Positions 33,406-46,675 of a DNA stretch of 64,000 bases are shown here, one piece after another. A program made the translations under genes and the position numbers. The DNA is from Trichobilharzia szidati (Eukaryota; Platyhelminthes; Trematoda; Strigeidida; Schistosomatidae). The DNA is taken from assembly GCA_944472155.2 (NCBI GenBank), contig OX235279.1, forward strand, positions 63,833,564 through 63,897,563, read 5' to 3'. Every line of letters begins with the position of its first letter. Position 1 is the stretch's first letter. The notes under the pieces were generated by a model, which saw only the letters and a list, made by a program, of their open reading frames with translations, was not told the DNA's origin and did not search any database.

Positions 33406-35542
33406 TACCTGATTTTAGGTGTATTTTTCTGGTGAAACAAGCGTCGCCTTGTGCCTATACATGCCACCTTTAATCAAAAAACTATTGAAAGCGCAGAACT
33501 ACCCTCAAGTTTTAATTTAAGACATTCAACTGGATCGATTTTTGATTAGAACTCCGACTAAATTTATGAGGTTATTAACTTTAGTCGTTGCGTGTGTAAG
33601 TATTATTATTCATTTTATTTACTCAAAGTACAGACATATTTAATAAATGGTAAAGTTTCATTGTCTTTTATACCTTATGAATCCACCTTGTTTGACTATA
33701 ACAATTTAAACAAAAGGTTCGTTAACAAACCGTTTCCCTACTTCCCTCATGGGACTACCCCCCCCCCTTTGAACAGTCAGTGGTTACTATTTGAAAAAAT
33801 CTTTTCTTTTTCACAAAATAAATTTAATGTTTCTGTAGAATCACAGAATCCAATGGACTTACTCCCATGTCTCGTATGATTGGATTTAATGAGATTCCAG
33901 ACAACTTCTAACTTTCCTGACAGAAAAATCCCGAAATATACTGAAGATAATGGGATTTTCTTAAAAAAGTAAAGCATGGTTTAAAGTGAAATTTAACATA
34001 CTATAAGAAAACAAAAGAATAGTAATGACTATAGGAAATTAATTCAAACAAGAAATTAAAGTCCACTATCAATGTAATTTATAAACTCAAGGATTATCCT
34101 TTGAATAGGTAGGCAATGTGTGTAGGTTTCTTTCGCATTAATCCACGCAAGTACACTATGGTCAGTCGTTTCATTCATCAGGTGACACCTGTCTATGATT
34201 GGTGGTCTGCTGTCTGATGAACGTATTTCGCTTAAACCAATACATCAAGTTAACAAGAGAAGTTATTACACCTTTTCAGCTTAATAAATTTTAGCTGTTG
34301 GGATTAATTTACAAAAAGAGACTACTAATTGGATGTCAGTATTATTTAACTTTGCTCTGTAGATAATTAAAAAAAAACATTTGGTTTCTGATTAAATTAT
34401 TGAGGTGAGTTGCGTTTGTTTTAAAAGCTAAACTGTATAGTGACATAATAAGATTATTATAGTCAAGAAGTAAAGCGTTTGCAAGAATTTTCAGTGATAT
34501 TATATTAAACTGCCAAAATATTGTGTCATGTCAGTTCAGTAATATCTTCAACACATATGCTCAAGTGAAACAAAGGTTTAAGCCAAGAAAGTTCCCTTGA
34601 AAATCATTTCTCTTTTAAAGCCGTAGAATCAATCGTATTTGCGTGTGAATTAAAATAGTGGTAAGTAAATTTGTTTTATATACATGTTAATACTTAACAA
34701 TGAATGGAATGTATTGAATTGAAACAATATTAGATTTGATAGTTATGCACCACAATTCAAAACCTCAATGAATTGGCCTCTATGCTGTAAAGCTATTTGT
34801 ATTTCTCCAATGATATAGACAGCTTAACAGACGAAAAGTGTAAATTAGAATTTCACTTGTTCCCCTCTCAGTGGAAATCAATGCTCAATAAATAGAAGGC
34901 TCCAGAAAATCTTTTGGTAGTGAAGTATGAATTCAAGTTAGTATCGTCTATAACTGAAATGAATTAATGACAGATTTAATTCCGATCGTGGTTTTGAAAA
35001 TTTTTCAGTACGTCAATAAAATAGTTGGTTCAGTGAAGGCACTTAGTGATTTCAACTTGGCTGATTTCTTTAGACGATTTTCCAGCATATTGTTTGCTGG
35101 AAAGTTGAAATCAGTATCCTATCTATCGAGTTAGTCATAATAAGTAGTAGCATAGAACTTTAACTTTGAAATCTTAACACTGCATTAACTAGATTCATGG
35201 AGTATTGGGCAGATGTGTTATGTATCGATTAGATTTGCTGGAAATTTATTATTAATTACTATTAATTCTGTCGGAAAACTATCAGTATAAGACTAAAAGT
35301 TAAAAATAGTAGACTAAATTTCTCTTTCAAAAAAAAGTTGCGTTCCTGGAATTTCAGCTCAAAGGTTCATTCGCAAATATATTTGAAAATGGTTTGAAAG
35401 GCTTTTAAAACAAACTTTTGTATAGTGGTGATTAGAATTCTGGTTTCAGAACTGTATTTTTTGATGGAAAAAATAAAATCATTTTCCCTGCCTCGTATGA
35501 ACGAATATTTCAAATATTTGAGTTTTATAGATAAAGGAAGTG
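33406..35542. other. No gene seen; contains a C10 tract
   Basis: A run of ten C at 33758-33767 stands out in AT-rich DNA. It lies in a 95-codon frame opened by GTG (33592-33879) with no recognised family. Otherwise nothing. Confidence 0.5.
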
Positions 35543-35750
35543 TGTCCGTAGTTCAGTGGAAGGACGCTGCTCCGGATTTCCGTCTCCAACCAGCGCATTC
35601 CTCTATCTAGTTTAGCCAGTAATAATCCCGATAAAATAGGAAGACCGAGTGTGAAGCTAGCAATACCATCTAGGAAATGGAGAAACACCACTGCTACTGT
35701 AAATTCAAATATCTAGCTTGAAGCCCTACGGTACCTCAAAGAATTTTTAA
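35543..35750 (+). mobile_element. Diverged SINE copy
   Basis: Follows the SINE family order with many changes: gtccgtagttcagtggaagg (A box region), ctagtttagccagtaataat, gtgaagctagcaataccatc, caccactgctactgtaaatt, agcttgaagccctacggtac. The B box is largely lost. No target duplication recognised. An old insertion. Confidence 0.65.
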
Positions 35751-38700
35751 ATATAGAGGACTAGGAAAATCTTATTCTTTTGGAAAGAAACAGTCACAGA
35801 ATTAAACATGACTTTTCTTTTACACGCTGCTTGTCCTAAAGTTTTGTTTTTATATGATATGTACTTTTAAAAAGTCTCCACCTGACTAAACTGTCTTTTG
35901 ATATTTTAACGACCACTGTGAGTATCATAGAGCTAACCACAAGGCTATATAACCACACTGTTTAATTCTGTCAGTATTTATTCTTTTTGCAAAGACTGGG
36001 CACTATTCTCAATTAGCATTGTCGCTTTCCATTAGAGTAAATAAATGTTCCTTTCTCTGGCATACAAGAAACACAACTAATACAGCAAAATTTTCAATTT
36101 CTTGATACTCCTGTTAATCGGTTATCAAGAAACCACTGAAATTAGTACAAGAATGAGACTGAAGCTCACATCAGCTGAATGGAGAATCAGAAAACACATT
36201 TGGAAAATGACCGCAAAAATCTATAGTCACTCATACACATGCAAGTTCAGCTGAACAAGTTTTTGAATTGCTTTCGTAAACCTTCACTTTACAGTTGCTG
36301 TTAATTATTTTGTTCACAGTTACAGCAGAACTATCTCATATAAATCTTCGGGTTCAGAGGACACAGAGCAAAATAGTCTTACTCTTGTGTTGTAAATCTT
36401 TTCGTAACCACAATATTGGCTACCTGAATCCATCCTGAACGTATTAGCACAGTTTGAACCTATTTTGTCAAACAAAATTTTGTATTCTTTAAGCACAGTT
36501 TACTGCATATATCACTTTAATCTCGCATAATCACTTCCGTATTTCTCCATGATTCGTAATTCAAGGCATTTTGGTCTCTGAGGAATCAGATCACTGGTCT
36601 ATGTGTTGAATCAATTTTGAGGTCACTCTGATAAATAATACTCTTTTGCAGCGACTAAGATTATAGCAAAGAATATCATCCATTTATGGCTAAATATACT
36701 AGAATTTGATGATTTGTAAAACATGAGGGCTGTTGCATTCCGGATGATGTCATCATGATATGTATTTCAGTTACTTCAACATATTCTTCTCAAAATTAAT
36801 CATAAACAGCAAAATGAGCAAACTAACTACTATCACGAACTTCGGAACACTAAGTTGACATATACAGTGTTGTACCCTTATTCTCTGACGCAATCCTAAC
36901 TTTACAAACATCCAAGCCTTTGATTTATTATTTACACCGCTGATTGTCTATCACAGTCACTACAATCACATGACTTGAAACATTGGCTACGAAAACAGAA
37001 GTTTAGTAATATTCAGTTAAAAACTGTCAGTATGAAAGATGAACAAAGTGATTCGTGAAAATAAAATTATTTACTATTAGAACGTAGAAAACTTCCATTT
37101 TCACCTATTATTAAAGAAGGTAAAATAACACAAACACGTTTGGTTAAGTCAAACAAAACAACTGACATGACGTAGTGTAGCCTTAACCTCTAACTAGCTT
37201 ACCTATTATGATAGAAACATTTCGCCTACAATGCAAATCCGGTAGGCTTTTACGAGTTATGAAACCAATGAAGGAATAAAAATTCTATGAAAGAACATCT
37301 TACGCAGTCAGGTGACTATAACCTTTTGTTATTTTCAAATTCGATATTTTCCATTCTTTGAGTTATTCCTATCACTAAACAATTTCATGTGAATTCAGAA
37401 ACGCTATCAACTCAGAATTCAGTTATAGAAATGATTTTATCTTTTCAAAAATCTGTATTCTAAATAACAGCTACAGTATTTCACTCCAATTTACGCTTTA
37501 AACTAGTACTTTTCTTTCATTTAGAAGGTGGATGTTATACTTCAACCAACGCGTCACGTTCAGTTAAATAACAAACTACAAAGCTACATATCTACTTTAA
37601 TAAACTCAATGAATAAGAATAATTGATTATTTTTTTGGAAATTCATCGAAGACTAGTTAACAAAAACACAAACGAATACACGCCACCAACAGACTACTCA
37701 GCAGGTTTCAGATAACAATTGCATATTAACTGAGAGAAACGTCTAAAAATTCTGATATGTTAGTAAAGAATGGATAAGGCTGATGCAGTTAGTAAGAATA
37801 ATTATGAAGGTTGTTCAGAACTCTTTGTTGAGACTGTCTAAAAAACCTATGAATATCATCTGGTAGGTCAATTTTTGACCACAGTAAACCAGGAGAATAT
37901 GCCTGTCACTCAAATAAATCTACGATGAACGTTAACAGAAAAGCGTGCAAAAGTCCACCTAGGAATGGAAACAGTCATCGTTAAACAGACTTGGATTTAT
38001 CACTGTCCAGACTGCCTTCATGATAGTTTTGTTAAATAGACTGACAGTTCTCATTGGCTCGAATTTTGTTGGTAATATCTGAGAAAAGTTTGTGCATTCT
38101 GGAATAGATCAATTAATTATCTCTGTTTTAATGATATGTTTGCAGACATATCGACTTCAGCAGCATGATGCTCCATAAACTTGAATTTTTAAATAATTAT
38201 ATGATAGTAATTAAATCATATTGTCCTCTATGTATTATGATATAAATTTTATACAATCGATACAACGCAGAGTTTTACATGTTGAAAAAACTGGAGATGG
38301 CTAATTTTTACTTATATTACAGTGGCTACAGATTCAATATACACCACATTGTTGATTTATTCATGTTAACAAACATGAAGTTTAATCCAACCTAAATGTG
38401 TATTGATCAATGAAGTATAAGTATACTAGACGCTGTGACAGTTGTTTATGGAATATCAGCTGATGTGAATATTTATCCATATTTTTAAATGACAACAAAA
38501 TGCATTCGAATAAGTATCAGTGATGCAAGCGCAAATGTAGGCAACACTGTCTGTGAACAAATATTTTCATGGTTTTAGCTGATCATTAATTAGAGCAGTT
38601 GACAAGGTAAAGTCACAATCATAAAACTTTACGACTTCAACAAATGTGCTCCTAATGTATTGATTTCGGTAACCTCCTATTGAACCTTTTTAAGCGAAGC

Positions 38701-39601
38701 TTTCTTTGTTTGAATCATATAAGGGTGGACTACAAGCGAAGGCTAATGGAAATTTCAGAATCCTTCTTAATGCACAATTTACTCGATGTACGCTTAGTCT
38801 TTGGGCTCTGATGGACGATCATTTCTCTGTAACAGTTTCGTATCCATAGAAACAGAAAAAGCTTCCCTTCAAACTGTTTGCATTCAACTAACTGACACAT
38901 GTTGAATAAGTTTACTGAGCTTAAAACTACCTACTTGAATAATTCACAAATGTAAGATGAAAGTCAGCTACCAATCACTGTTTGCAGAATGTGGCGAAAT
39001 CCTCACAGAAGTCTTCATCATAAATATAAATGAAAAAAATTATTTCAAATTAACCAGAACTGGACGACATTTTGTCCTATCCAGTGATTCTTAACATTGT
39101 TTACCTTCGACATTCATAATAAAGACCTTTTCTCTGATATAGCAGCATCAGTGACTTCCATTTGCAGTAAACTGTTTTATTTATAAATAATTTGGATTTG
39201 AGCATCTCTGTATTTTTATACATAATGGTCACTTTAACATTTGCGCTTTGGTACTCTTATTGCAGATAATTTTCAACGGGCATAACGTGAGTTATTACTT
39301 CAGTTGGTATTCATAAAAATCCTCTTCATATTAAACTTCATATTTTGCTGCTATTTTCTGTTGTGTAAGCAATTGCTAGCATGACTAGTAATACAAGATA
39401 ATTTGTATTTACTAAGCGTTAAAGTATTTGAACTGAAGACAACTTTTATGTTAAAACCTTTCCAATATTGTTTCGGGAATTCAACCGTTGGAAATTGTCA
39501 TTAGAGTTTCATAGGCCTACATCAAGCTACTAAATATTAAAGACTACTCAAATGATATACGGCCTGTTATATAACTGCGTTCGGGCAAATTAGTGTCAAG
39601 T
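35751..39601. other. Long AT-rich stretch, no gene seen
   Basis: No open frame of note, no recognised repeat. This is the longest featureless block of the window besides 17-24 kb. Confidence 0.55.
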
Positions 39602-39610
39602 AAACCATAT

Positions 39611-39839
39611 GTGCGTCGGTGGCATAGCGGTTAGGACGCTCGCCGACCATGCACATGGTCCGGGGTTCGATCCCCGGCCCACGCACTCCTTGACCTCGCT
39701 AAGCCAGAAATAATACTGGTGAAGAGAAAAGGTTGGGAATGATGCTAGCAACCCCATCCTGTAAAATAAACACTACTACAGAAACTTGAAGCCACTAGCT
39801 TGAAGCCCTATGTTCCACTGGGGAACGTGAAGGAAGAAG
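39611..39839 (+). mobile_element. tRNA-headed SINE, full length
   Basis: Head tggcatagcggttaggacgc and B box ggggttcgatcc, body gatgctagcaaccccatcct, end gaagccctatgttccactgg, ggaacgtgaaggaagaag. Imperfect 10-base direct repeats aaaccatatg (39602-39611) and aaaccgtatg (39840-39849) flank it, with one difference, so the copy is somewhat older than 14700-14929. Confidence 0.88.
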
Positions 39840-39849
39840 AAACCGTATG

Positions 39850-40926
39850 TTTTTTGTGCATTGTTTTACAATAAACTTTTCTGCGTTTTAGCATAATGCT
39901 GTATATTTGCAGCATCATTAACAGAAGCTGGTTACGTACACAATCTTTGGTTTAGTAAAGACTAATAAGTTTCAAAAGCACCTGGTTAGTTAACAAGACA
40001 GCTGTGTATTTGTATACTTAAATACAACTCACTTTTTATGTTATCAGTATTTCAACATTTTTTGTGTAATTAGTCATCAGATATGCATAATTTAGATGGA
40101 GCTTAAGTTTTCTGACGCGGTTTTTGTTGACTGACGTCTGTAAACAGATGAAACGTTCAATGAGACGATTGGAATTCGGTAACATTAAAATATGAGAAAT
40201 TTGCTAGAAACTTATCAGTCTGGTGGATCAGAAATAAAAAAAGAAGTTTACAACGTGTTTATTATTTGAGAGCACGAAAACTTATTACGGAATCAAATAT
40301 TAGCATAATAAGTTTTTATGTTCAACTATAAACTGTTGGTGTCTTTATGCATAACAAAATTTTCCTTTTCAGTTTGAAACAAGCCTTTTAATTGCTAATA
40401 AGGTTAATTTCGAATATTTTTGGCGAATTCATCTTTTGCTTTAATATCCTGGCTGTCTTGAAAGTATCACTCTTTAGGAAATCACTTGTTGTGATACTAC
40501 GATAGTGTGGCTTACCTTCTACAGTAAAACAGAATTAGCCAAACCATTTTGTATGAGATGTCTATCGTTTGCTTACTTCATATAACTGAACTAGTGAACT
40601 ATTTTCTTGATAATATATGTTTATCAAAAACAAGATGAATTCTCATTATCCCAAAAGATATGAAAAATACTAATTCATACATCTTTAATGGCCAGAATGT
40701 TATTCGTTAAAGACTAATTACATGATAATAACAGATGGAACAAAATAAATAATGCAAAGCAAGTCCTTAGTTAAATATCTTTTCCAAATAAATAAATATT
40801 ATTATCTAACTAAACATACTTATCTGATTATCACACTTCGTTTTTAATGGGTCATAAGAAACTGCATGTTGCTATTTTCATTTATTCTCAGATAAATCCA
40901 AATAGCCTAGACTAAACTGTACAAAA
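39850..40926. other. No gene seen; presumed upstream region of the 40927 gene
   Basis: AT-rich; no promoter element can be singled out with confidence. Confidence 0.4.
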
Positions 40927-42036
40927 ATGCCGCAGTTGTTTAGTCCGATAATGCTTTATATTATCATTTGGTGCAGTGGTTGTGGACAAGCCAGTCAGAT
41001 TAATACCTTTAAACATTCATACTTACAGTCTAGAATAAATAAAAGCAATCATGAAGTCACAGAGCTGGTCTTCAGTGTCAAATACAAACAATTCATTCAG
41101 CTTACGTCAAATCCTTCAATACTTTATCATGCGCCAAATTCGTTCAATATGTGCGAAAACTGCAAGTCATTCTGTTCTGGAGACCTGCTGCTCAAAGGTG
41201 TCTATCAAGTGGATTCATGTGATAGACTTTGTATAACCGTCACTAGATTTGATCTATATAGCTATGAAGTAATTACTACCGAGCGCTCCATATGTACCAT
41301 TCCTTATTATTACAGAAGGCTCCAATGTGGTGTTTTAGTAAAAGAGCTAATTCTATGTGTTTCTCACAATCAGAAATAAATAAGGCTGTCAGGAAGAAGT
41401 AACCATATTGAATACCATTCAAGCAATGACAGAAATAGTTTACTGCTCATACAGAAATTCTAAGGCACAGATTCCTTCCTATACTTTCTTTTAATTACAT
41501 CCAGAAGATGGAAGTTAGTCACTATTCCTAGTACTGTTCTTCTCAAATATTAGAATATAAATATATGAAACTAGTTGGATTAGTTGTCACTTGACTGGTA
41601 TCGAAAATCAAATGATCATACGAAGGTTATCTGTTATAATTAAATCTTCCATAATATTTCTAGTTGTCCTAGGTATTTGGACTTTAGATTGTGTAATTTT
41701 AGCGTCTTATAAGGCGTAAATGTCCCTTACTTTTGCTGTTTTTTATTCATAACAGAACCTAGTTTTATTTCTTGAGTTCTGTTCTCCTTCATCCTTTAGG
41801 TGATATATATCTGTCAATGCATTTATTATGCTGATATTATTTATGACGTTCTCCATGACAGCTCTCTAAATCACTGCTACCATATATTTCCTAAACGTTG
41901 GTCCGTACAAAATGTTCACTCATTCCCTTCATATACAGTCAATCTGAATGAATATCTTAGCAGATACATCAAAACTTCAGTACTTTTCATCGCTCTGTTA
42001 TCTGTTTTTCAAATCAATATTTTTCTGTCAACCTGA
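40927..42036 (+). CDS. Candidate two-exon secreted or GPI-anchored cysteine-rich protein
   Basis: Proposed exons 40927-41337 and 41800-42036, both phase 0, giving 215 residues. The intron starts GTAAAAGA at 41338 and ends in a pyrimidine-rich run and TTTAG at 41799. Residues 1-23 (MPQLFSPIMLYIIIW...) look like a signal peptide. The mature part has ten cysteines: C76, C79, C83 (CENCKSFC), C98, C102 (CDRLC), C123, C134, C142, C144 (CQC) and C163. The last 20 residues (196-215) are hydrophobic, as in a GPI-anchoring signal or a membrane segment. One sequon, NKS, at 38-40. The cysteine density, the C-x3-C-ITVTRFDLYSYEV-R-x-C run and the tail recall Ly6/QVR-type three-finger proteins, but the spacing is not typical and about 50 residues precede the first mature cysteine. 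Without splicing, exon 1 stays open to a TAA at 41379-41381, an alternative 150-residue secreted product. Function unknown; the gene model is inference. Confidence 0.42.
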
Positions 42037-45000
42037 TATTTTGTTCACTTTACCACGCATACATATTTTTGAATATTTTCTATTTTATGCATTGGAATAG
42101 AATCTTTAAAATGAATAAGTACACGTTATTTAGTTTCATTTATTCTTCTCTTTCCATTGAAATTCATGCACGAGAAGAATATACGAAATCATATGTTTAC
42201 ACACCTGCTTCCCGAAGAATAATGTTATTTTCTATACACCAGAAAGGAACGAAACTTCAACGTTTTCCTACTTCGTTATAACGTGTTTTGTTTTCTGATG
42301 TATCAAGATTTTGGAATATTGCTTATCAAGTTGTTGTGTAATACTTTGCCATAGCTTCATATTGAGATATAATTTTGCTTTCTTTGCCCGAGACAGATAG
42401 TGTAGACAATAGATTCAAATTATAATAACAAAATTCCAGAGGATAATTTGAACAGCGTGTTTGAAACAGTATCAGTCTTCAAAAGGTTGAATTTATTTGA
42501 TCAGCTTTTCTCTATTGATCTGAGAGATAGATGAATTGCAATTTTTAGAGACAAAGGAATTACGGACAAAGATGTATTGAATTGAAAAATGTGTCTAAAT
42601 CTGTTTCACTTTATACTTAGAGTATTGCCTGTAGGCTTATTTAGCGTTGAAAACCGTGTTTTAGGTGGAAACATAGTTGTGAGAGAGTTTGATTTTTTCT
42701 TTTGAATCTCACGTGCTATTGAGGCAAAAACCATACATATTTAAATATACTGACTGAAGAACATCCAGACACTTGTTCAGTTATAATGCTGAGAGACCTG
42801 AGACTCCGCGGCCTTATTTTACGTGTACTGTAGTGTTAAATACGTTAAGTATCATTGGTCCGAAATTCTAAAGCAGTAAATCTACAATATCTGTTGTTTC
42901 TGACTGAATTTTTCAGTTATTTTCTTATGATAAATTATCCGCCAATTGCTTCATATTCTTTCGACCAAAAACAATTTTGAAAATCTCATTTAGTGTTGTT
43001 TGTAATTGAGCGTGATAATAGAAGCTTCCATATATAAACTAGATTTTTTTAAACCATAATATTTGTGCATTCTGTGCAACTGGCTTTCAGAATACTCAAT
43101 TATTTTTCGTCATATGTTTTGAGAGTCTGAAAGTAATGAAGTCTACTTTGATGTACTTAAAATGTCCTACTCCGTGTCAACGCTCATCCTTGAGGGTTGG
43201 AATTATGAACTGCTGCAAAATAGGATGCGTAAAAAGTATAAACAACGTTACATGATCCTGCAATGACAAAAGAACGATCTGATAAATATAAGTTGTGTAC
43301 AGTTATGCTGACTAAAATCTTTACCGTGGCATTCATTAGTAACAAACAATCATTGCTGGCTTTTAAGACTGGAAAGAACATCTACGTATGATAACTGCTG
43401 ATAGTGGCTTTTATCATACCTTACTGGCCACAATTTGAATGAACTACACTGTTTGTATTGTATTTTCGTTAACTGCAGGTTTTACAGCATTCATGGAAAG
43501 CCAATCTAACTTTGGAAAAATGTTGTTTGACTTATGAGTAATGGCACATAAAACACATACTTAAATACATACATATCCAAAGAAAGCAAGAAATTTTCGC
43601 AACTCTCACTCACATATACTGTTAGTAATTGCAGTGATTTTTTATAAACAAGAAAGGAATACAATTTACTAAAGTTATTGCTTAAAGAGCTTTGGTAGGT
43701 TTACCTTCATACTCTTGACAGTTGAAAGTATAATTCCAGATTTATATAAGAAGTATTTCCAGGTGTTGTTCTGACAAACAGTTGGACTATACCAGGTAAT
43801 ACCTTGATGATCTTATTCGAAATTTTTACATCTTTGCACGACATAAAATCCACTTATGACAGTCAATTTTATAAACAAATTGTTGATAATTCTAAGATCT
43901 GTATAAAAAAGGAAAAGATTTTACTTTGACTTTGTTACATATTATTCACAACTACACGCTTGATAATCGATCATTATCTTATAAATTTTGCATTTTTCGA
44001 ATCGTGAGAATGAAATCCTCGAGAATAATTTTTGATGGTAACAACTTCGATCATTTATTCATCCCCTATTGAAGCATCAATGTACTTATCTGCGGATTCT
44101 TCACGACTACGGAAATTATCAACAATCAATATTTGTCCTAAACAAAATGTCGCCAGTGTATTTTCTGCCTCATCCTTTCTTTATATCACTAAAATTAATG
44201 TTATTTTTGCATGAACTTTACCATCTTACTCAGAATAAGTGTTTGTTTGTACTAAAAAAGACTCACGGAGAGAGACACCATGGCGACTTGTGCAGTCTTA
44301 TTTGCGTTCTCTCCCGAATTAAACAATGGAAACGAGCGAAATGGCTGTTGCTTTTGTAAGAAAGCGCGAACAAATTTCACTTCAAGAGAAATTTTCGAAT
44401 TTTATCGTTGACATCGTTTACTTATTTCATTTTAATGATTTACAATTTATCCATTTTTAATAAAGTGGTTAATAAAATTCAAATTATTGAAATAAGTGGT
44501 CATGTCCTTAGACTCATAAGACAGCAAAACCACTCATCTTTAAAGGTTATATATATACATATGTATAAATGAACTATGAAAATCTACCATATGCAAGAAA
44601 AACTAACGATTACCTAAAATGGAATAGAGATTGTCTGGTTTCTCAGACATTTCTTTTCAAGAACACCTGATATTTTGGACTTGAAAAGAAGGCGAAAAAA
44701 TGAACACAGAAGCTCACTTCACAATTTCATGGTCAGATGATGTATTACAGTATGCTGTCTCAAAAATAATATTTGACAATTCCAGTGAAGCAGCATAGAT
44801 TACCTGTTTACTGCTGAAAAAACGTTATCAACGGATCCCGAAAAAATGTCAAATAAACTAATTGTATTTTGTTAAAGACTTTTGGTCAGGAAAGATATTG
44901 AACTATTCTAGAAAGGCGACGACCCATTTACAAAGAAGAAATTATTCTTTTTCAGCTTGACTCATTTTATCCCACTTCTTAAAATAGCCATTAACATGAA

Positions 45001-46675
45001 TCCATGAACTTATTCGTGGGAGTATTGATAATGCTGATAAGGCATATAATTTCAAAAAGGTAGCGACTGTTTCTTGTTTCTCAGTTACCTAAAGAAGGCG
45101 AGACATCACTCACTTGGTTTAGTGTATTATATGCTTATTCTAATAGTGTTTCCTCTCAAAAACTAATTTTCCATATTCAGTTACGAGCATCAATCAACTT
45201 GTTAAACTGTCAGTTTGTCAGAATATAACTTACTCTGCTTCTCGCAATTTATTAATTTGTTGGTCACTAATGGAATGCTATTAACTGCGAATCAATAGAA
45301 AGAAAGCACTACCACTTAAAAGATACATACTTCATTAGATTAACAATACAAGACAATTTAAATGTACACGAAGTTTAACATTTATCAGAATGGTACTTGG
45401 TTTACCAACATAAGGTTTTAGAAAGTGTCAGCAAATTTCATGTAAGTTGATTTGTAGGCTAGTTGTTGCAAATGCACTACCATATAGCTAAATTATATTA
45501 TTATTACATATATTATATTATATACACTATATTATACATATATATCATTATATATATATATATATATTACGGAGGATCCAGTTTATTCTGTTTCTTCAAA
45601 GGTGTTAATGCATTAACATGATGAAGAGGCCTAATTCTTAATAATGAGTGTTCAATAATAAAATTCGCTCTTCAAATATTTGATTATCTTTTTATAATTT
45701 AACATAAGCAATTCAACGTATCGTGAATATTATTCTATCTAAAATGGATGCTTTATTGCCATTACTCTACTTATTTTCATATCATTCTCCCTCTAATTGT
45801 GGTGTCCTGAGCTACAGTGAAATCATGCTGCAAATAAAGCATAAAAATATCATCGGAAAAGGATGGAAATTCAAAATCTAGGATAATGATTACAAGGAGT
45901 TAGGCTTTCCAGTTAAAATTCCAAGATTGAATAACGCAGCTGATATCTATCAAACGACTTCATTAGCTTGTTTGAACTACAAAGAGAACAATTTAACTCA
46001 AGTTTATAGAATGATCATGTGAGAAGGAATTTTTAAGTAAACCTTGGAAGACCATATATAGCTTTAGCATGTTAGCGAAATCATAGTAAAATGAAATAAT
46101 TACATCGGAATTAGCTCTGGATAACGTTAGTTATAGATTTCAGCGAGGCTGTGATTCTGTGAACTTAACCTTAATGTAGGCATTTTGAAAGCGTATATAA
46201 AAACTAAACGGTTGACTTATTGTTATATGACAAAGCATTTAAAAGGGAGCAGCTAGAAATTTCAAATCGACTTGATGCCAGGAAGAGAAGAAGACAGTTT
46301 ATACTTGTTAGGTAACTTGTTGTACACAAATTTAAACAACATCTATCACAAACATTGATAAAATTAAGTGATGAAAATAATACACATGGAGGATTAACAG
46401 AAGTTTAGAGAAAAGGTGATTACACCAATCATAATAGAAAAAAGACAGGAAAATGTGGATGCGAACAATAACCAAAAAGTTTAATATGTAATTCACAACA
46501 AATGTTAACGACTTTGAATGACAGTGTAATGGATTAGAAATAGAAATTAAACCATCAAAATTATACAGTTATTATTTTAGTGATATACAAATGTTTATAA
46601 CCCTGGAGAAGTTAAATGGTTTCTCACTGAATCATAGTTAAAGTATTTAGAAGTTATATTTTCCAGGGAAGCACA
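42037..46675. other. AT-rich stretch, no gene seen
   Basis: TA-rich low-complexity run at 45483-45568. Short opposite-strand frames only. The 3' flank of receptor 2 lies at the right end; no clear AATAAA was picked out there. Confidence 0.5.
45483..45568. repeat. TA-rich microsatellite-like run
   Basis: Imperfect TA/TATATT repeats, longest pure TA run near 45548-45567. Confidence 0.8.
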
